A DNA stretch of 64,000 nucleotides, from NCBI RefSeq assembly GCF_004118265.1, contig NZ_SDHW01000010.1, positions 1-64,000 on the forward strand, written 5' to 3'. A program made the translations under genes and the position numbers. Below the pieces are notes generated by a model, which worked only from the letters and a program-made list of their open reading frames with translations, did no database searches and had not been told where the DNA came from. Each line of letters begins with the position of its first letter. Position 1 is the stretch's first letter. Positions 36,219 to 45,565 of this stretch are shown here, piece by piece. The DNA is from Lacibacter luteus. GTDB taxonomy: Bacteria > Bacteroidota > Bacteroidia > Chitinophagales > Chitinophagaceae.

Positions 36219-36851
36219 TTAATTTTTTGAAAAATAATCAGCAACACCTTCCTGTGTAGCAGTCATTGCCTTATCGCCTTCTTCCCAGTTTGCAGGACAA
36301 ACTTCACCAAACTTTTCTACGTGTAACTGCGCATCGATAATGCGGAGTGCTTCATCGATATTGCGGCCTAAAGGAAAATCGTTGATCGATTCATGACGAA
36401 CGATGCCTTCCTTATCAATTAAAAATGTACCACGGTATGCAATAGGTGCACCGCTGAACGACCATGTACGTGTAACAGCATCGAAACTGTATTCCCCACC
36501 AAGTACACCGTAATTCATTGCTACGGTTTTTGCAACATCGGCAACCAATGCATAGGTTACACCTTCAATACCACCGTTATCTTTTGCAGTAGTTAACCAT
36601 GCAAGATGCGTTTCTTCTGTATCGGTAGAACAACCTACCACAACCGTATCTCTTTTTTCAAACTCAGCCAGTTTTTCCTGGAAAGCATGAATTTCTGTTG
36701 GACAAACAAATGTGAAATCTTTTGGATAGAAGAAGAACAACACATTTTTCTTTCCGATGTATTGTTCAAGACTGAAATCTTCAACAATCTCTTCGCCGTT
36801 AATTACCGCACCTGTTTTAAATAAGGGAGCTTTTTTACCTACTAATGCCAT
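36219..36851 (-). CDS. 2-Cys peroxiredoxin (AhpC/Prx1 type)
   Basis: The 210-aa protein has the peroxidatic Cys50 in FYPKDFTFVCPTE and the resolving Cys185 in EVCPANW, the classic typical 2-Cys arrangement. GGxG- and YF-type motifs that mark sensitive eukaryotic enzymes are not evident. It reduces H2O2 and organic peroxides with electrons from thioredoxin; the next gene encodes such a thioredoxin. It is the first gene of the operon, with an exact -7 box TACCTTTG 22 nt upstream. Confidence 0.94.
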   Translation of the reverse strand: MALVGKKAPLFKTGAVINGEEIVEDFSLEQYIGKKNVLFFFYPKDFTFVCPTEIHAFQEKLAEFEKRDTVVVGCSTDTEETHLAWLTTAKDNGGIEGVTYALVADVAKTVAMNYGVLGGEYSFDAVTRTWSFSGAPIAYRGTFLIDKEGIVRHESINDFPLGRNIDEALRIIDAQLHVEKFGEVCPANWEEGDKAMTATQEGVADYFSKN

Positions 36852-36872
36852 ATGTACTGATTTTTAAGAGCG

Positions 36873-36880
36873 CAAAGGTA
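36873..36880 (-). promoter_or_regulatory. Peroxiredoxin operon -7 box (TACCTTTG)
   Basis: On the minus strand TACCTTTGCGC lies 22 nt before the peroxiredoxin ATG, an exact TAnnTTTG match. No TTTG at -33 spacing. Confidence 0.55.
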
Positions 36881-37010
36881 CGTGTGGCACAACTAAAACA
36901 GTGTGCTAAAACGCACCAATATGCTGTGGAATCGTACTGTTTTTCCACATCAACATCTGCAGGCTGTTAAAAAATCTGCAACAAACAAACGAGTGGTAGA
37001 AGATCAATTA

Positions 37011-38795
37011 CTAAAACAGGATGATCTCTGTTTTTTCTTTTTTCTTTTTGCGGAATAAGCGTCTGCGTTCTTTAACAGGCTTGTAAATTTCTTTTGCTTT
37101 GAGAACAAGTTGCAACAGTTCCTGCTGCCAGTAATCGTTTCGGTTTACACTACTGTTCAAAAGATTGATCAACGATTCCCAGCTATACACTTTCAGGTGT
37201 GGCGATTGTTTGAGCATTAACCCAAACATGGCAACTGCAGCAGAGAAGCGGTAACTGCTATCTACTGTGTAAAGCGATTTGTAATTATTACGAAGCTGAA
37301 ATGTTTCCGCTTGTTTCTCTTTTTCGTTTACAGTTTGATAACCCAACTCAGCCGTTGCCAATTCTTCATCTGCATTGTAAGTGCTGTTCATCTCCACTTC
37401 AAACACCGCAGTAACAATATGGCCGGTGCCAATTTCACCACCTTCTAAAATACTTGCACTGTCGGCCAGCACATCTTTCCTGTTATCAAAGCCAATTAAG
37501 CGGTATTTCTTTATTTGTTTTGTGTTGAACGATGCATTCAGGTAAGCATCATCCACCACCGCATACAATGTTTGCATCAACTCTTTCACCAATACTTTTT
37601 CTGCTTCGGGTATGTTATCGAGATAAGCAAAATTGCCATTACCCTTTTTTGCAAGCACTTCCAGTTTCGAATCTTTATAATTACCCATGCCTACACCCAG
37701 GCATGTAAGATAAATACCTGTTTGCTGTTTCTGTGTAATGAGTTGTATCAAGGCTTCTTCGCTCGATTCGCCTACATTAAAATCACCATCGGTAGCAAGT
37801 ATCACTCTGTTATTGCCGCCTTTTATAAATTGACTTTGTGCAAGTCTGTACGCCTGCCTGATGGCCGACTCTCCCGGCGTATCGCCTCCTGCACCAAGCG
37901 AATCAATTACTGCCATGATCTTTTCTTTTTCGTTGCCCCCGGTTGGTTGCAATACAATACCCACTGTTCCTCCATACACCATCATTGAAATGGTATCGAT
38001 CGGTCGAAGATTCTGCACCATCATGCGAAATGCAGTTTGCAACAGGGGTAAACGGTTGGGTAAATCCATCGATCCGCTTACATCAACTAAAAAAACAAAA
38101 TTGCTTGGTGGCAATGAGTCGTAATTTATTTTCCGTGCATGCAGTTGCAAAAACAATAAACGGTTCATGGGGTTCCAGGGACAATCCGTCAATTGCGATT
38201 CGGTATAAAATTCTTTCCCTTGTTGCGGTGCTTTGTATTGCTGTGGAAAATAATTGAGCATCTCTTCTATACGCACTGCATCTTTCGGTACCACAGAATG
38301 CGTATTGATAAACCGCCTGATATTGCTGTAAGATGCTTTATCTACATTTAACGCAAACCCAACTGATGGATATTCTGCAGTATTGTTGAAACTGTTTTCA
38401 ATTTGTTCGGAATAGGTTTCGCCATTGGCAAAACCAATATTGTTACGCTCCTGTACTTTGTCTTTTGTTAAAGAAAGTAATTTTCGTTTGGGATTGCTGA
38501 TGGCCGAACTTGGCTTAATCTCTACTGTACTAAACTCATTACTGTTTAGTACAACTGTTTTTTCTTCGTAGCCATTCAGAAAAAAGCTCACGGTATCTCT
38601 TACTTTTGAAGAAGGCAAACCAAACCCACCTGTTGAACCGGATTGATAAAATGAATTGGAAGAATGTACACGTATACGTACCAATGCAAGTCCTGCACCT
38701 GTTGGATCTTTTACTTCCCCACGAAAATAATATTGAGCATCCGCAACAATTGCGAACAGGAGCAAGCACACCAAAGTAATATACCGTGGTTTCAT
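37011..38795 (-). CDS. VWA-domain secreted protein (YfbK type)
   Basis: The 594-aa protein has a signal peptide (MKPRYITLVCLLLFAIVADA) and an N-terminal carboxypeptidase-regulatory-like fold (YYFRGEVKDPTGAGLALVRI). The YfbK N-terminal segment follows (YPSVGFALNVDKASYSNIRR), then a von Willebrand A domain with an intact MIDAS start (VFLVDVSGSMDLPNR) and ATDGDFNVG. The C-terminal DUF3520-like region ends in Lys/Arg. Metal-dependent protein-protein adhesion at the envelope is inferred from the fold; the partner is unknown. It starts 38 nt after hpt on the same strand and may be the last gene of that operon. Confidence 0.87.
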   Translation of the reverse strand: MKPRYITLVCLLLFAIVADAQYYFRGEVKDPTGAGLALVRIRVHSSNSFYQSGSTGGFGLPSSKVRDTVSFFLNGYEEKTVVLNSNEFSTVEIKPSSAISNPKRKLLSLTKDKVQERNNIGFANGETYSEQIENSFNNTAEYPSVGFALNVDKASYSNIRRFINTHSVVPKDAVRIEEMLNYFPQQYKAPQQGKEFYTESQLTDCPWNPMNRLLFLQLHARKINYDSLPPSNFVFLVDVSGSMDLPNRLPLLQTAFRMMVQNLRPIDTISMMVYGGTVGIVLQPTGGNEKEKIMAVIDSLGAGGDTPGESAIRQAYRLAQSQFIKGGNNRVILATDGDFNVGESSEEALIQLITQKQQTGIYLTCLGVGMGNYKDSKLEVLAKKGNGNFAYLDNIPEAEKVLVKELMQTLYAVVDDAYLNASFNTKQIKKYRLIGFDNRKDVLADSASILEGGEIGTGHIVTAVFEVEMNSTYNADEELATAELGYQTVNEKEKQAETFQLRNNYKSLYTVDSSYRFSAAVAMFGLMLKQSPHLKVYSWESLINLLNSSVNRNDYWQQELLQLVLKAKEIYKPVKERRRLFRKKKKEKTEIILF

Positions 38796-38833
38796 AATTA
38801 TACTCCTGCTTCGCCGGGTTAGTGGTTGGCTTA

Positions 38834-39382
38834 TCAGGAAGGGTTCTCTGTAAGCTGGTAAATTTCTTTCAGGTTGCGTCCAAGACCGTCATAGTCTAAG
38901 CCATAACCAAGTAAAAATTTATTCGGCACAGAAAACCCTAAATAATCAATTTGTATAGGATACGTAGTTGCTTCCGGCTTGTGCAATAAAGAAGCAATTT
39001 TTAAAGATGCCGGTTGTTGGTTATGCAGTTGTGGCAAAAACTCACTCAGGGTTTTACCTGTATCAATAATATCTTCAATAACCACCACATGCCTGTCTAC
39101 AATGTCAGTATCTAAACCAATAGCTGTAATTACCTGGCCTGTAGATTTTGTTCCTTTATATGAAGCAAGCTTAATAAAACAGATCTCTGCATCAACATGA
39201 ATTTGTTTGAACAGATCGGATGCAAACATAAACGACCCGTTAAGGATAGCAATAAACAATGGCTTTTTACCTGCATAATCAGTATCGATCTGTTTGCCCA
39301 ATTCGGCAATGCGTGCAAGTACGATTGCTTCCGTCATATACGGAACAAAATATTTATCGTGTACCTTAATTGGTTCTGCCAT
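38834..39382 (-). CDS. hpt: Hypoxanthine phosphoribosyltransferase
   Basis: The 182-aa type I phosphoribosyltransferase has the PRPP-binding loop VVIEDIIDTGKTLSEFL and the N-terminal AILNGSFMFASDLF, with FCxIKL-type segment CFIKLASYKGT. It salvages hypoxanthine (and possibly guanine) to IMP/GMP in the cytoplasm. It starts 5 nt after the glucosaminidase-LysM gene stop and is co-transcribed with it. Confidence 0.94.
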   Translation of the reverse strand: MAEPIKVHDKYFVPYMTEAIVLARIAELGKQIDTDYAGKKPLFIAILNGSFMFASDLFKQIHVDAEICFIKLASYKGTKSTGQVITAIGLDTDIVDRHVVVIEDIIDTGKTLSEFLPQLHNQQPASLKIASLLHKPEATTYPIQIDYLGFSVPNKFLLGYGLDYDGLGRNLKEIYQLTENPS

Positions 39383-39387
39383 GCTGT

Positions 39388-40665
39388 TTATTTATTGATG
39401 ATGATCTCTGATCCTTCTTTTAAATCGGTACCCGCCAGTTTATTCCATTGCTGAATTTGAACCAGCGATACTTCGTATTTTTTTGAAATGCTGTATAGGG
39501 TTTCCTTCGGCTGCACAACATGTACAATCACTTCTTTATTCAACATCACCATTTCATCAGCTTCTGTTGCGGGTTGCAAAACAATTTCTTTTATTGTTAC
39601 AGCTAATTTAGGAACTGCTGTTGCAGGTGTTTGCAGAAATATTTTTTCACCTACTGCCGGTTGCTGATTAACAGTAATTCTGTTCAATTGCAATAACGCA
39701 TCTAAACGGATACCTTGTGCCTGTGCTATGTCGTACACTGTTTCGCCTTCTGTTACAATATGCACCACATCAACACCTGTACGGCGTTTACGTTGCAGGT
39801 AAATGAGTTGATCTTTTTCCAATTGCTCTGCTTCTTTCAGATCATTAAAATCGAACAACCACTTCAGCTGTACATTATACTTTTGTGCAATTGCCAGAAA
39901 CGCAGTTCCTTTTGCAACATACACTACTCTTGTATCATTAATACGAAACTCGCCGCTTGGGTAATCTACAGCAACTTTCACCACTTCTTTTTTCGGTTCT
40001 TCTTTCTTTACAACTGCTGCAACTTCCGGTTGTGACTTTGCAACTGTTTGCGTAGCAACGGGCTGTTGCTGTACAGTTGTAACTGCAGTTGTTACCGGGG
40101 TTGACGAAACAGGTTGTTCATTTTTTGCAAGAATCGGTTCGTTACCGGTTTTTCTTGTTATTGCAATTAATGAATATTCGTTGAGGTTATATTTTTCAAT
40201 GTATTTGATTAACATGGCGGGATAAGCAGGGTTGGTTGCGTAACCTGCTTTCTTTAAACCATAAGCCCATGCTTTGTAATCTGCCGGATTCAGATCGAAC
40301 AGAAAATTATAATGCTTTCTTGTGCGTAAAAAGTTGGAGTGGTCGATATACGATTCTTCGGCATTGTTATAAACACGGAAACATTCACCGGGTGCATCAT
40401 CATCATGACTTACCGATGGACCCGTCCATGTTTCTTTACACTTAATACCAAAATGATTGTTTGATTTTTTTACCAGCTTACTGTTGCCGTTTTCTGTTTC
40501 AACAATGCCCTGTGCCAATGTAATAGATGCCGGAACACCTGTGCGGATCATTTCCTTCATTGCAATTTCTTTGTAAGCATCAATATACTCTTCAATCGAA
40601 ATGGTTTGTGCATTTGCTGCAACAAAAGCAAAAAGAGCCATGGACAGATACAACAGTCTCCTCAT
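39388..40665 (-). CDS. Glucosaminidase-LysM cell wall hydrolase
   Basis: The 425-aa protein has a signal peptide (MRRLLYLSMALFAFVAANAQ) and a mannosyl-glycoprotein endo-beta-N-acetylglucosaminidase-like domain at about 25-165 (LAQGIVETENGNSKLVKKSN, NHFGIKCKETWTG). The glutamate in GIVETENG is the likely catalytic residue. A Thr/Val/Gln-rich linker is followed by three LysM-like modules (about 250-295, 303-350 and 378-425). It hydrolyses peptidoglycan glycan strands in the periplasm. In the minus-strand order O-methyltransferase, this gene, hpt and probably the VWA gene it is 8 nt after the methyltransferase stop. Confidence 0.9.
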   Translation of the reverse strand: MRRLLYLSMALFAFVAANAQTISIEEYIDAYKEIAMKEMIRTGVPASITLAQGIVETENGNSKLVKKSNNHFGIKCKETWTGPSVSHDDDAPGECFRVYNNAEESYIDHSNFLRTRKHYNFLFDLNPADYKAWAYGLKKAGYATNPAYPAMLIKYIEKYNLNEYSLIAITRKTGNEPILAKNEQPVSSTPVTTAVTTVQQQPVATQTVAKSQPEVAAVVKKEEPKKEVVKVAVDYPSGEFRINDTRVVYVAKGTAFLAIAQKYNVQLKWLFDFNDLKEAEQLEKDQLIYLQRKRRTGVDVVHIVTEGETVYDIAQAQGIRLDALLQLNRITVNQQPAVGEKIFLQTPATAVPKLAVTIKEIVLQPATEADEMVMLNKEVIVHVVQPKETLYSISKKYEVSLVQIQQWNKLAGTDLKEGSEIIINK

Positions 40666-40673
40666 AGTATATT

Positions 40674-41312
40674 TTATTTTTTTCGGATGAGAAACAATCC
40701 GTCTCTCAGTGTTAACATTATTTTTTCAACTTCCTCATCAGCAGCTATCAGTTCATTAAAAGCGTGTACTGCTTTTCCGTTCTTGCCTTTTATCTCCTCT
40801 TCCAGCACATCGCCGTGAAAAAGCACATTGTCGGCAAGAATTAAACCTCCACTTCTTAAACGTGGCTTTACCAGCTCGTAGTATCTGGCGTAACCCGTCT
40901 TATCTGCATCGATAAACACCAGGTCCCATGTTTCGTTTAACTGCGGAATAATTTCCTGTGCATTGCCAACATGCAGCTGAATACGATCCTGCATACCGGC
41001 CTGTTCAAAATTAGCTTTTGCAACTGCTGCATCTGCTTCCCGCATTTCAATGGTATGTAGTATTCCTTCTACAGCAAGACCTTTTGCAAGACAAATACTG
41101 CTGTAGCCAACCATGGTACCAATTTCGAGTATGCGTTGGGGTTGTACCAGTTTGCTGATGATTTCAAGGAACTGACCCTGGAGATGGCCGCTCAGCATAT
41201 GCGGCTGTTTGTGCGATTGTTCCGTTTCGGCTATTATGCGTTGCAATACGGCATCTTCCTTAGAAGAATAAAGTGCTGCATATGTTTCGGCCTTCGGGTT
41301 GATCAACTCCAA
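40674..41312 (-). CDS. Class I O-methyltransferase, TTG start
   Basis: The 212-aa protein matches the O-methyltransferase 3 (caffeoyl-CoA-type) family: RILEIGTMVGYSSICLAKGL, VFIDADKTGYARYYELV and LRSGGLILADNVLFHGDV with an Asp-based metal site. The reading frame continues upstream to 41381, but an exact -7 promoter box (TATCTTTG) covers the other candidate TTG at 41330, so translation cannot begin there. The TTG at 41312 gives MELINPKAETYAALYSS, the standard start of this family. Substrate unknown. First gene of the operon with the glucosaminidase. Confidence 0.88.
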   Translation of the reverse strand: MELINPKAETYAALYSSKEDAVLQRIIAETEQSHKQPHMLSGHLQGQFLEIISKLVQPQRILEIGTMVGYSSICLAKGLAVEGILHTIEMREADAAVAKANFEQAGMQDRIQLHVGNAQEIIPQLNETWDLVFIDADKTGYARYYELVKPRLRSGGLILADNVLFHGDVLEEEIKGKNGKAVHAFNELIAADEEVEKIMLTLRDGLFLIRKK

Positions 41313-41327
41313 GTAAAAACGTTTCGG

Positions 41328-41335
41328 CAAAGATA
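41328..41335 (-). promoter_or_regulatory. -7 box of the methyltransferase operon (TATCTTTG)
   Basis: An exact TAnnTTTG on the minus strand, 15 nt upstream of the proposed TTG start at 41312. It lies inside the longer in-frame ORF, which is the argument for the downstream start. No clear -33 TTTG. Confidence 0.55.
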
Positions 41336-41388
41336 AAACACATGCGCCGAAAACAGGCAATAATCGGCAGGCAATTGGCAATAACCAA

Positions 41389-42852
41389 TCAGGCTATCGC
41401 CTGCTTTGCTTCTGCTTTGTGAGAGATCATGAACAGACCAATAAAGGTTAAAAGGCCGTTGATGATGAGCAATTCAAGTCCTACTTCAAACGAGCCGAAT
41501 AATTGTTTCTGAAATTTATCAATAAAGAAACAGATTACAGGAGCAACAATACATACAATGGGCACCAGCTTATCGTTTACTGCACGTTTGGTTATAATGC
41601 CAAAAGTGAACAAGCCAAGTAATGGCCCATATGTGTAAGCTGCTACTTTTAATATCACGCCGATCATGCTTGGTTCGTTTACCCATTTGTACACCATTAC
41701 CAGCACAAGAAATACAGCTGCAAAAGTGAGATGCACCCGTTGTCTTACTTTTTTCTTTTCAGCATCACTCATATCAGCTCTACGTTGTATGCCGATAATA
41801 TCAATACAGAATGAAGATGTGAGTGCAGTAATAGCGCCATCGGCACTTGGAAACAATGCAGATATGAGTGCAATGATGAAAATAACCGATACGATCGGCG
41901 GCATATGGTTTAATGCAATTGCGGGGAAGAGTTTATCGCCTGCAGCTGTAATACCCTGCTGTTGTGCAAACAATAACAGTACGCCCCCGAGAAAAAGGAA
42001 TAACATCAAAACGATCATTAAAATAAAACCAAGCGTAAGTACATTCTTTTGCGAATCCTTTAATGTCTTCACCGAAATATTTTTTTGCATCATTTCCTGG
42101 TCCATACCTGTCATCGTAATGGTAATGAATGCACCGGCTAAAATCTGTTTCAGAAAAAACAATTTGCCTGACGGGTCGGTAAAGAAAATTTTGGAGTAGC
42201 CTTTCTCATTCATGGCAGTAATGCTATCGCCAAAACTCATTCCCATTTGATTGAGCAGGTACACCACACATATTACAAGGCCAGACAGCATAAATGTTGT
42301 TTGCAGGGTATCTGTCCACACAATTGTTTTTACGCCGCCTTCGTAAGTGTATAACAAGATCATAAGAAGAATAACCAGTGTTGTTACCCAAAAAGGAATA
42401 TTGATGTTGGCAGGCAAAGCATCCTGCAAAATTTTTACTACAAGGTACAGCCGTGCAGTTGCACCCAATGTTCTTGAAAGAATAAAGAATGAGGCACCTG
42501 TTTTGTATGATCTGAATCCCAATCGTCCGCTGAGATAATTGTAGATGGAAGTAAGATTGAGTTTGTAATACAACGGAAGCAATACATAAGCAATGGCAAT
42601 GTACCCGATCAGATAACCAATTGTAATTTGAAAATAAGCAAACGATTCTTTTGCAACTGCCCCGGGCACACTTACAAACGTAACACCGCTGAGCGAAGTA
42701 CCGATCATACCAAATGCCACCAACATCCAGTTGCTGCTGCGGTTACCTATAAAAAACGAGTCGTTGTTTGAATTTTTAGATGTGTACCACGCTACCACCA
42801 GTAATAACAAAAAATAACCAAATACAAATGAAAACAGCAATAAAGGCGACAT
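41389..42852 (-). CDS. Sodium:solute symporter (SSS family)
   Basis: The 487-aa inner-membrane protein has about 13 hydrophobic segments. It shows the SSS family patterns FIGNRSSNWMLVAFGMIGTS, LSGVTFVSVPG, SRTLGATARLYLVVKILQ, YEGGVKTIVWTDTLQT and a later ALFPSADGAITALTSSFCID. These predict a Na+-coupled transporter; the substrate cannot be read from the sequence. It is monocistronic, divergent from the LOG gene with about 80 nt between starts. Confidence 0.9.
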   Translation of the reverse strand: MSPLLLFSFVFGYFLLLLVVAWYTSKNSNNDSFFIGNRSSNWMLVAFGMIGTSLSGVTFVSVPGAVAKESFAYFQITIGYLIGYIAIAYVLLPLYYKLNLTSIYNYLSGRLGFRSYKTGASFFILSRTLGATARLYLVVKILQDALPANINIPFWVTTLVILLMILLYTYEGGVKTIVWTDTLQTTFMLSGLVICVVYLLNQMGMSFGDSITAMNEKGYSKIFFTDPSGKLFFLKQILAGAFITITMTGMDQEMMQKNISVKTLKDSQKNVLTLGFILMIVLMLFLFLGGVLLLFAQQQGITAAGDKLFPAIALNHMPPIVSVIFIIALISALFPSADGAITALTSSFCIDIIGIQRRADMSDAEKKKVRQRVHLTFAAVFLVLVMVYKWVNEPSMIGVILKVAAYTYGPLLGLFTFGIITKRAVNDKLVPIVCIVAPVICFFIDKFQKQLFGSFEVGLELLIINGLLTFIGLFMISHKAEAKQAIA

Positions 42853-42933
42853 ACCAATTCGTTTAAAAATGAAGATAAAGAATTAATCGTACGGTGAAAC
42901 AGTTTCTGTACTTTGCGCTATCTAACTTTAACT

Positions 42934-43464
42934 ATGCAACTATCATCACTCGCTGTTTTTTGCGGATCGAAACCGGGCAACGACCCTTTGTTTACTGCAC
43001 ATGCAAAAGAGCTTGGCCACATAATGGCTGAACGAAACATTAAACTTGTTTATGGCGGTGGAGGCAAAGGTTTAATGGGTGCTGTTGCTGATGCGGTAAT
43101 GGAAGGCAACGGCAAAGTTGTTGGTATTATTCCGGAAATTCTGCTGGAATGGGAAGCACAACATAAAGGCATTACAGAGCTGCATGTAGTAAGCGATATG
43201 CATATCCGTAAAAAAATGATGTATGAACTTTGCGATGCTGCAGTAATTCTTGCAGGTGGTTATGGCACACTTGATGAGCTGTTTGAAATGCTGACATGGA
43301 ATACATTAAAGATCCACAGCAAAAAAATATTTTTACTTAACAGCAATGGATATTACACACACCTGATTGCTCATATGCGACAGATGTACAAAGAAAATTT
43401 TCTGTACGAAGAAATTGAAGAACGTATTGTAATTGTTAGCGAGCCGAAAGAAATATTTGCTTAA
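42934..43464 (+). CDS. LOG-family protein (TIGR00730)
   Basis: The 176-aa protein starts at MQLSSLAVFCGSKPGND; an upstream in-frame ATG at 42913 lies inside a probable promoter (TACTTTGCGC at 42909). Family motifs are YGGGGKGLMGAVADAVMEGN and LAGGYGTLDELFEML, the PGGxGTxxE substrate-binding site. Relatives hydrolyse nucleoside 5'-monophosphates to base plus ribose phosphate, and some make cytokinins. Bacterial members may act in nucleotide turnover or moonlight. The stop overlaps the convergent 43461 gene by 4 nt. Confidence 0.9.
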   Translation: MQLSSLAVFCGSKPGNDPLFTAHAKELGHIMAERNIKLVYGGGGKGLMGAVADAVMEGNGKVVGIIPEILLEWEAQHKGITELHVVSDMHIRKKMMYELCDAAVILAGGYGTLDELFEMLTWNTLKIHSKKIFLLNSNGYYTHLIAHMRQMYKENFLYEEIEERIVIVSEPKEIFA

Positions 43465-44036
43465 CGTTTTTGCGGTTTCAGGTAAAACATAAACCCTGTA
43501 CGAAACACCGGTAACAGGCTGTTTGTTTGCCTGTCTACATATGGCGAATTTGGTTTGCGCAACACATCAACCATAATGCTTGTAAAAAACTGCGCCCTTC
43601 CTATTTGCCTGCTGCCATAACCTGCGCCAACCAATACACTGGGGCTTGCGTAAGCATCTCTAACCGATCCATATTGATCAGTATATTTTTCTGCAATGCG
43701 GTTGTATTCAAACTGTCCTGTTATAAAAAACTGGTTAATGATCCAGCCACGTACATATGGCCCTGCACCGTATGCAAAGAATTTATACGACGTACCGCTG
43801 CCATAATTTTGCGTGATGTAGTTGATATTTGTAGCAATGCCAACATCCAGGAAATTGTTTAAACTGTAACCGATCTCCGGGTTAAGACCGAGTATCCAGC
43901 CCTGCGAAAAACCTACGTTAATACCGGAGCCGATATACATCTGTTCCTGCTTGAAACCTTTTTCACGTTCTTCTTTTTGTGCAAACAGGTTTAAACTAAC
44001 CAGCACTAAGCAAAAAGCAACTATACTTTTTTTCAT
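43461..44036 (-). CDS. Putative outer-membrane beta-barrel protein
   Basis: The 191-aa product has a signal peptide (MKKSIVAFCLVLVSLNLFAQ). Its repeated aromatic strands with Gly/Tyr/Asn turns (MYIGSGINVGFSQGW, LNPEIGYSLNNFLDVG, FRTGFMFYLKPQKR) resemble a small eight-stranded barrel. No specific family recognised. It begins 16 nt after the GlcD-like gene stop, so it is the second gene of that operon, and its stop overlaps that of the convergent LOG gene. Confidence 0.72.
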   Translation of the reverse strand: MKKSIVAFCLVLVSLNLFAQKEEREKGFKQEQMYIGSGINVGFSQGWILGLNPEIGYSLNNFLDVGIATNINYITQNYGSGTSYKFFAYGAGPYVRGWIINQFFITGQFEYNRIAEKYTDQYGSVRDAYASPSVLVGAGYGSRQIGRAQFFTSIMVDVLRKPNSPYVDRQTNSLLPVFRTGFMFYLKPQKR

Positions 44037-44052
44037 GACTCCAGTTTGTTTA

Positions 44053-45471
44053 TTACAGATCGAAAATTTTTCCCGGGTTGAGAATATTGTTTGGATCGAA
44101 AGCTCTTTTTATTTCACGCATCAGTTTCAGGTTAGCTTCTTTCATTACAATATCCATGTAACCTTTCTGAATTAAACCAACGCCATGCTCTCCACTGATT
44201 GTTCCGCCAAGCCCATGTACCAATGCAAACATAGCACGCAGGCATTTCGCCATTTCTGCATCGCCATAGCTGTTAGGCGTACCTTCTTTATGAATACGGA
44301 TGTGCAGATTACCATCGCCTGCATGGCCATAGCAAACTACGTTGAAATCGTATTCTTTACCCAATGCTTTTACTCCTTTAATGAGTGCCGGCAGTTCGGC
44401 ACGTGGTACCACTGTATCTTCTTCGATGGTATAACCCACCATCTTCACAGCTTCTGCTACACGACGGCGCAACTTCCACAACTCAGCCTTCTGCTGTGCA
44501 TCATCTGCAAAATACAATTCACCAATATCATATTTCGTTAAGAGTTCGCCAATTGCTTCCATGTCTTTCATCAACACATCCATGTCGTTGCCATCCACTT
44601 CAATAATTAAATGCGCAGCAGTATCATCTGTAAGAGGTACAGCAGAACTATCCACCATTTTACTTACAATCTGTAAGGCATCGATCTCAACTAATTCCAA
44701 TCCACTTGGCACAAATCCTGCTCTGAATATTTCGCTTACTGCTTCACCCGCCTGTTCCAGATTTTTAAAAGGAACCAACATCAACAGATCGTACTTTGGC
44801 AAGGGAATCAACCGCAATACAATTTTTGTAACAACGCCCAATGTGCCTTCGCTGCCAACTATTAAGTGAGTAAGATTATAACCTGTTGAATACTTCAATA
44901 CATTGGCGCCTGTCCAGATAACTTCTCCGTTGGGCAACACTACCTCAAGGTTCAACACATAATCACGCACCACACCATACTTCACCGCTTTCGGGCCGCC
45001 ACTGTTGGCAGAAATATTTCCGCCAATAAAACAACTGCCTCTGCTGCTTGGATCGGGAGGATAAAACAAACCAAGTTTTTTCACTTCCTCCATCAACACT
45101 TCTGTAATTACGCCGGGCTCTGTTGTTACCTGGTGATTACGTTCATCAATATTGAGGATAGAATTGAGACGTTCGGTAGAAAGTAATACACCTCCTTTAT
45201 CGGCCAATGCTGCACCTGCCAATCCAGTACCTGCACCACGTGGTGTAACCGGAATAAGCTTTTCGTTACACAGCTTCATAATGGCGCTGATCTCTTCTGT
45301 TGTGCGTGGCTTTACCACCACTTCCGGAGGAAAATGAAGATTCTCTGTTTCATCGTGTGCATACCTGCTGAGCGATTCTTCATCTACAAAAACATACTGT
45401 TCGCCAACAATCGTTTTCAGTTGCTCAACAATCTGCAGATCAACTTTTGCATATTCATCAACGGAGGTCAT
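44053..45471 (-). CDS. FAD-linked 2-hydroxyacid dehydrogenase/oxidase, GlcD-like
   Basis: The 472-aa protein has the FAD-binding PCMH domain (VVKPRTTEEISAIMKLCNEK, TPRGAGTGLAGAA, DPSSRGSCFIGGNISANSGG) and the C-terminal FAD-oxidase cap with CYGHAGDGNLHIRIHK and GTISGEHGVGLIQKGYM. This architecture fits glycolate oxidase subunit GlcD or D-2-hydroxyglutarate/D-lactate dehydrogenase. No GlcE/GlcF partners are adjacent, so a D-lactate- or 2-HG-type enzyme is at least as likely. Cytoplasmic. It heads an operon with the barrel gene at 43461. Confidence 0.9.
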   Translation of the reverse strand: MTSVDEYAKVDLQIVEQLKTIVGEQYVFVDEESLSRYAHDETENLHFPPEVVVKPRTTEEISAIMKLCNEKLIPVTPRGAGTGLAGAALADKGGVLLSTERLNSILNIDERNHQVTTEPGVITEVLMEEVKKLGLFYPPDPSSRGSCFIGGNISANSGGPKAVKYGVVRDYVLNLEVVLPNGEVIWTGANVLKYSTGYNLTHLIVGSEGTLGVVTKIVLRLIPLPKYDLLMLVPFKNLEQAGEAVSEIFRAGFVPSGLELVEIDALQIVSKMVDSSAVPLTDDTAAHLIIEVDGNDMDVLMKDMEAIGELLTKYDIGELYFADDAQQKAELWKLRRRVAEAVKMVGYTIEEDTVVPRAELPALIKGVKALGKEYDFNVVCYGHAGDGNLHIRIHKEGTPNSYGDAEMAKCLRAMFALVHGLGGTISGEHGVGLIQKGYMDIVMKEANLKLMREIKRAFDPNNILNPGKIFDL

Positions 45472-45565
45472 GTGCTGAAATTTTGGGCGAAATTCGGAAA
45501 GGTAGTGCAGGCGGCAAAATCAAATAAAAGAATGGCTGTTCGCTAATAGGTAAAGCGCTTATGCA

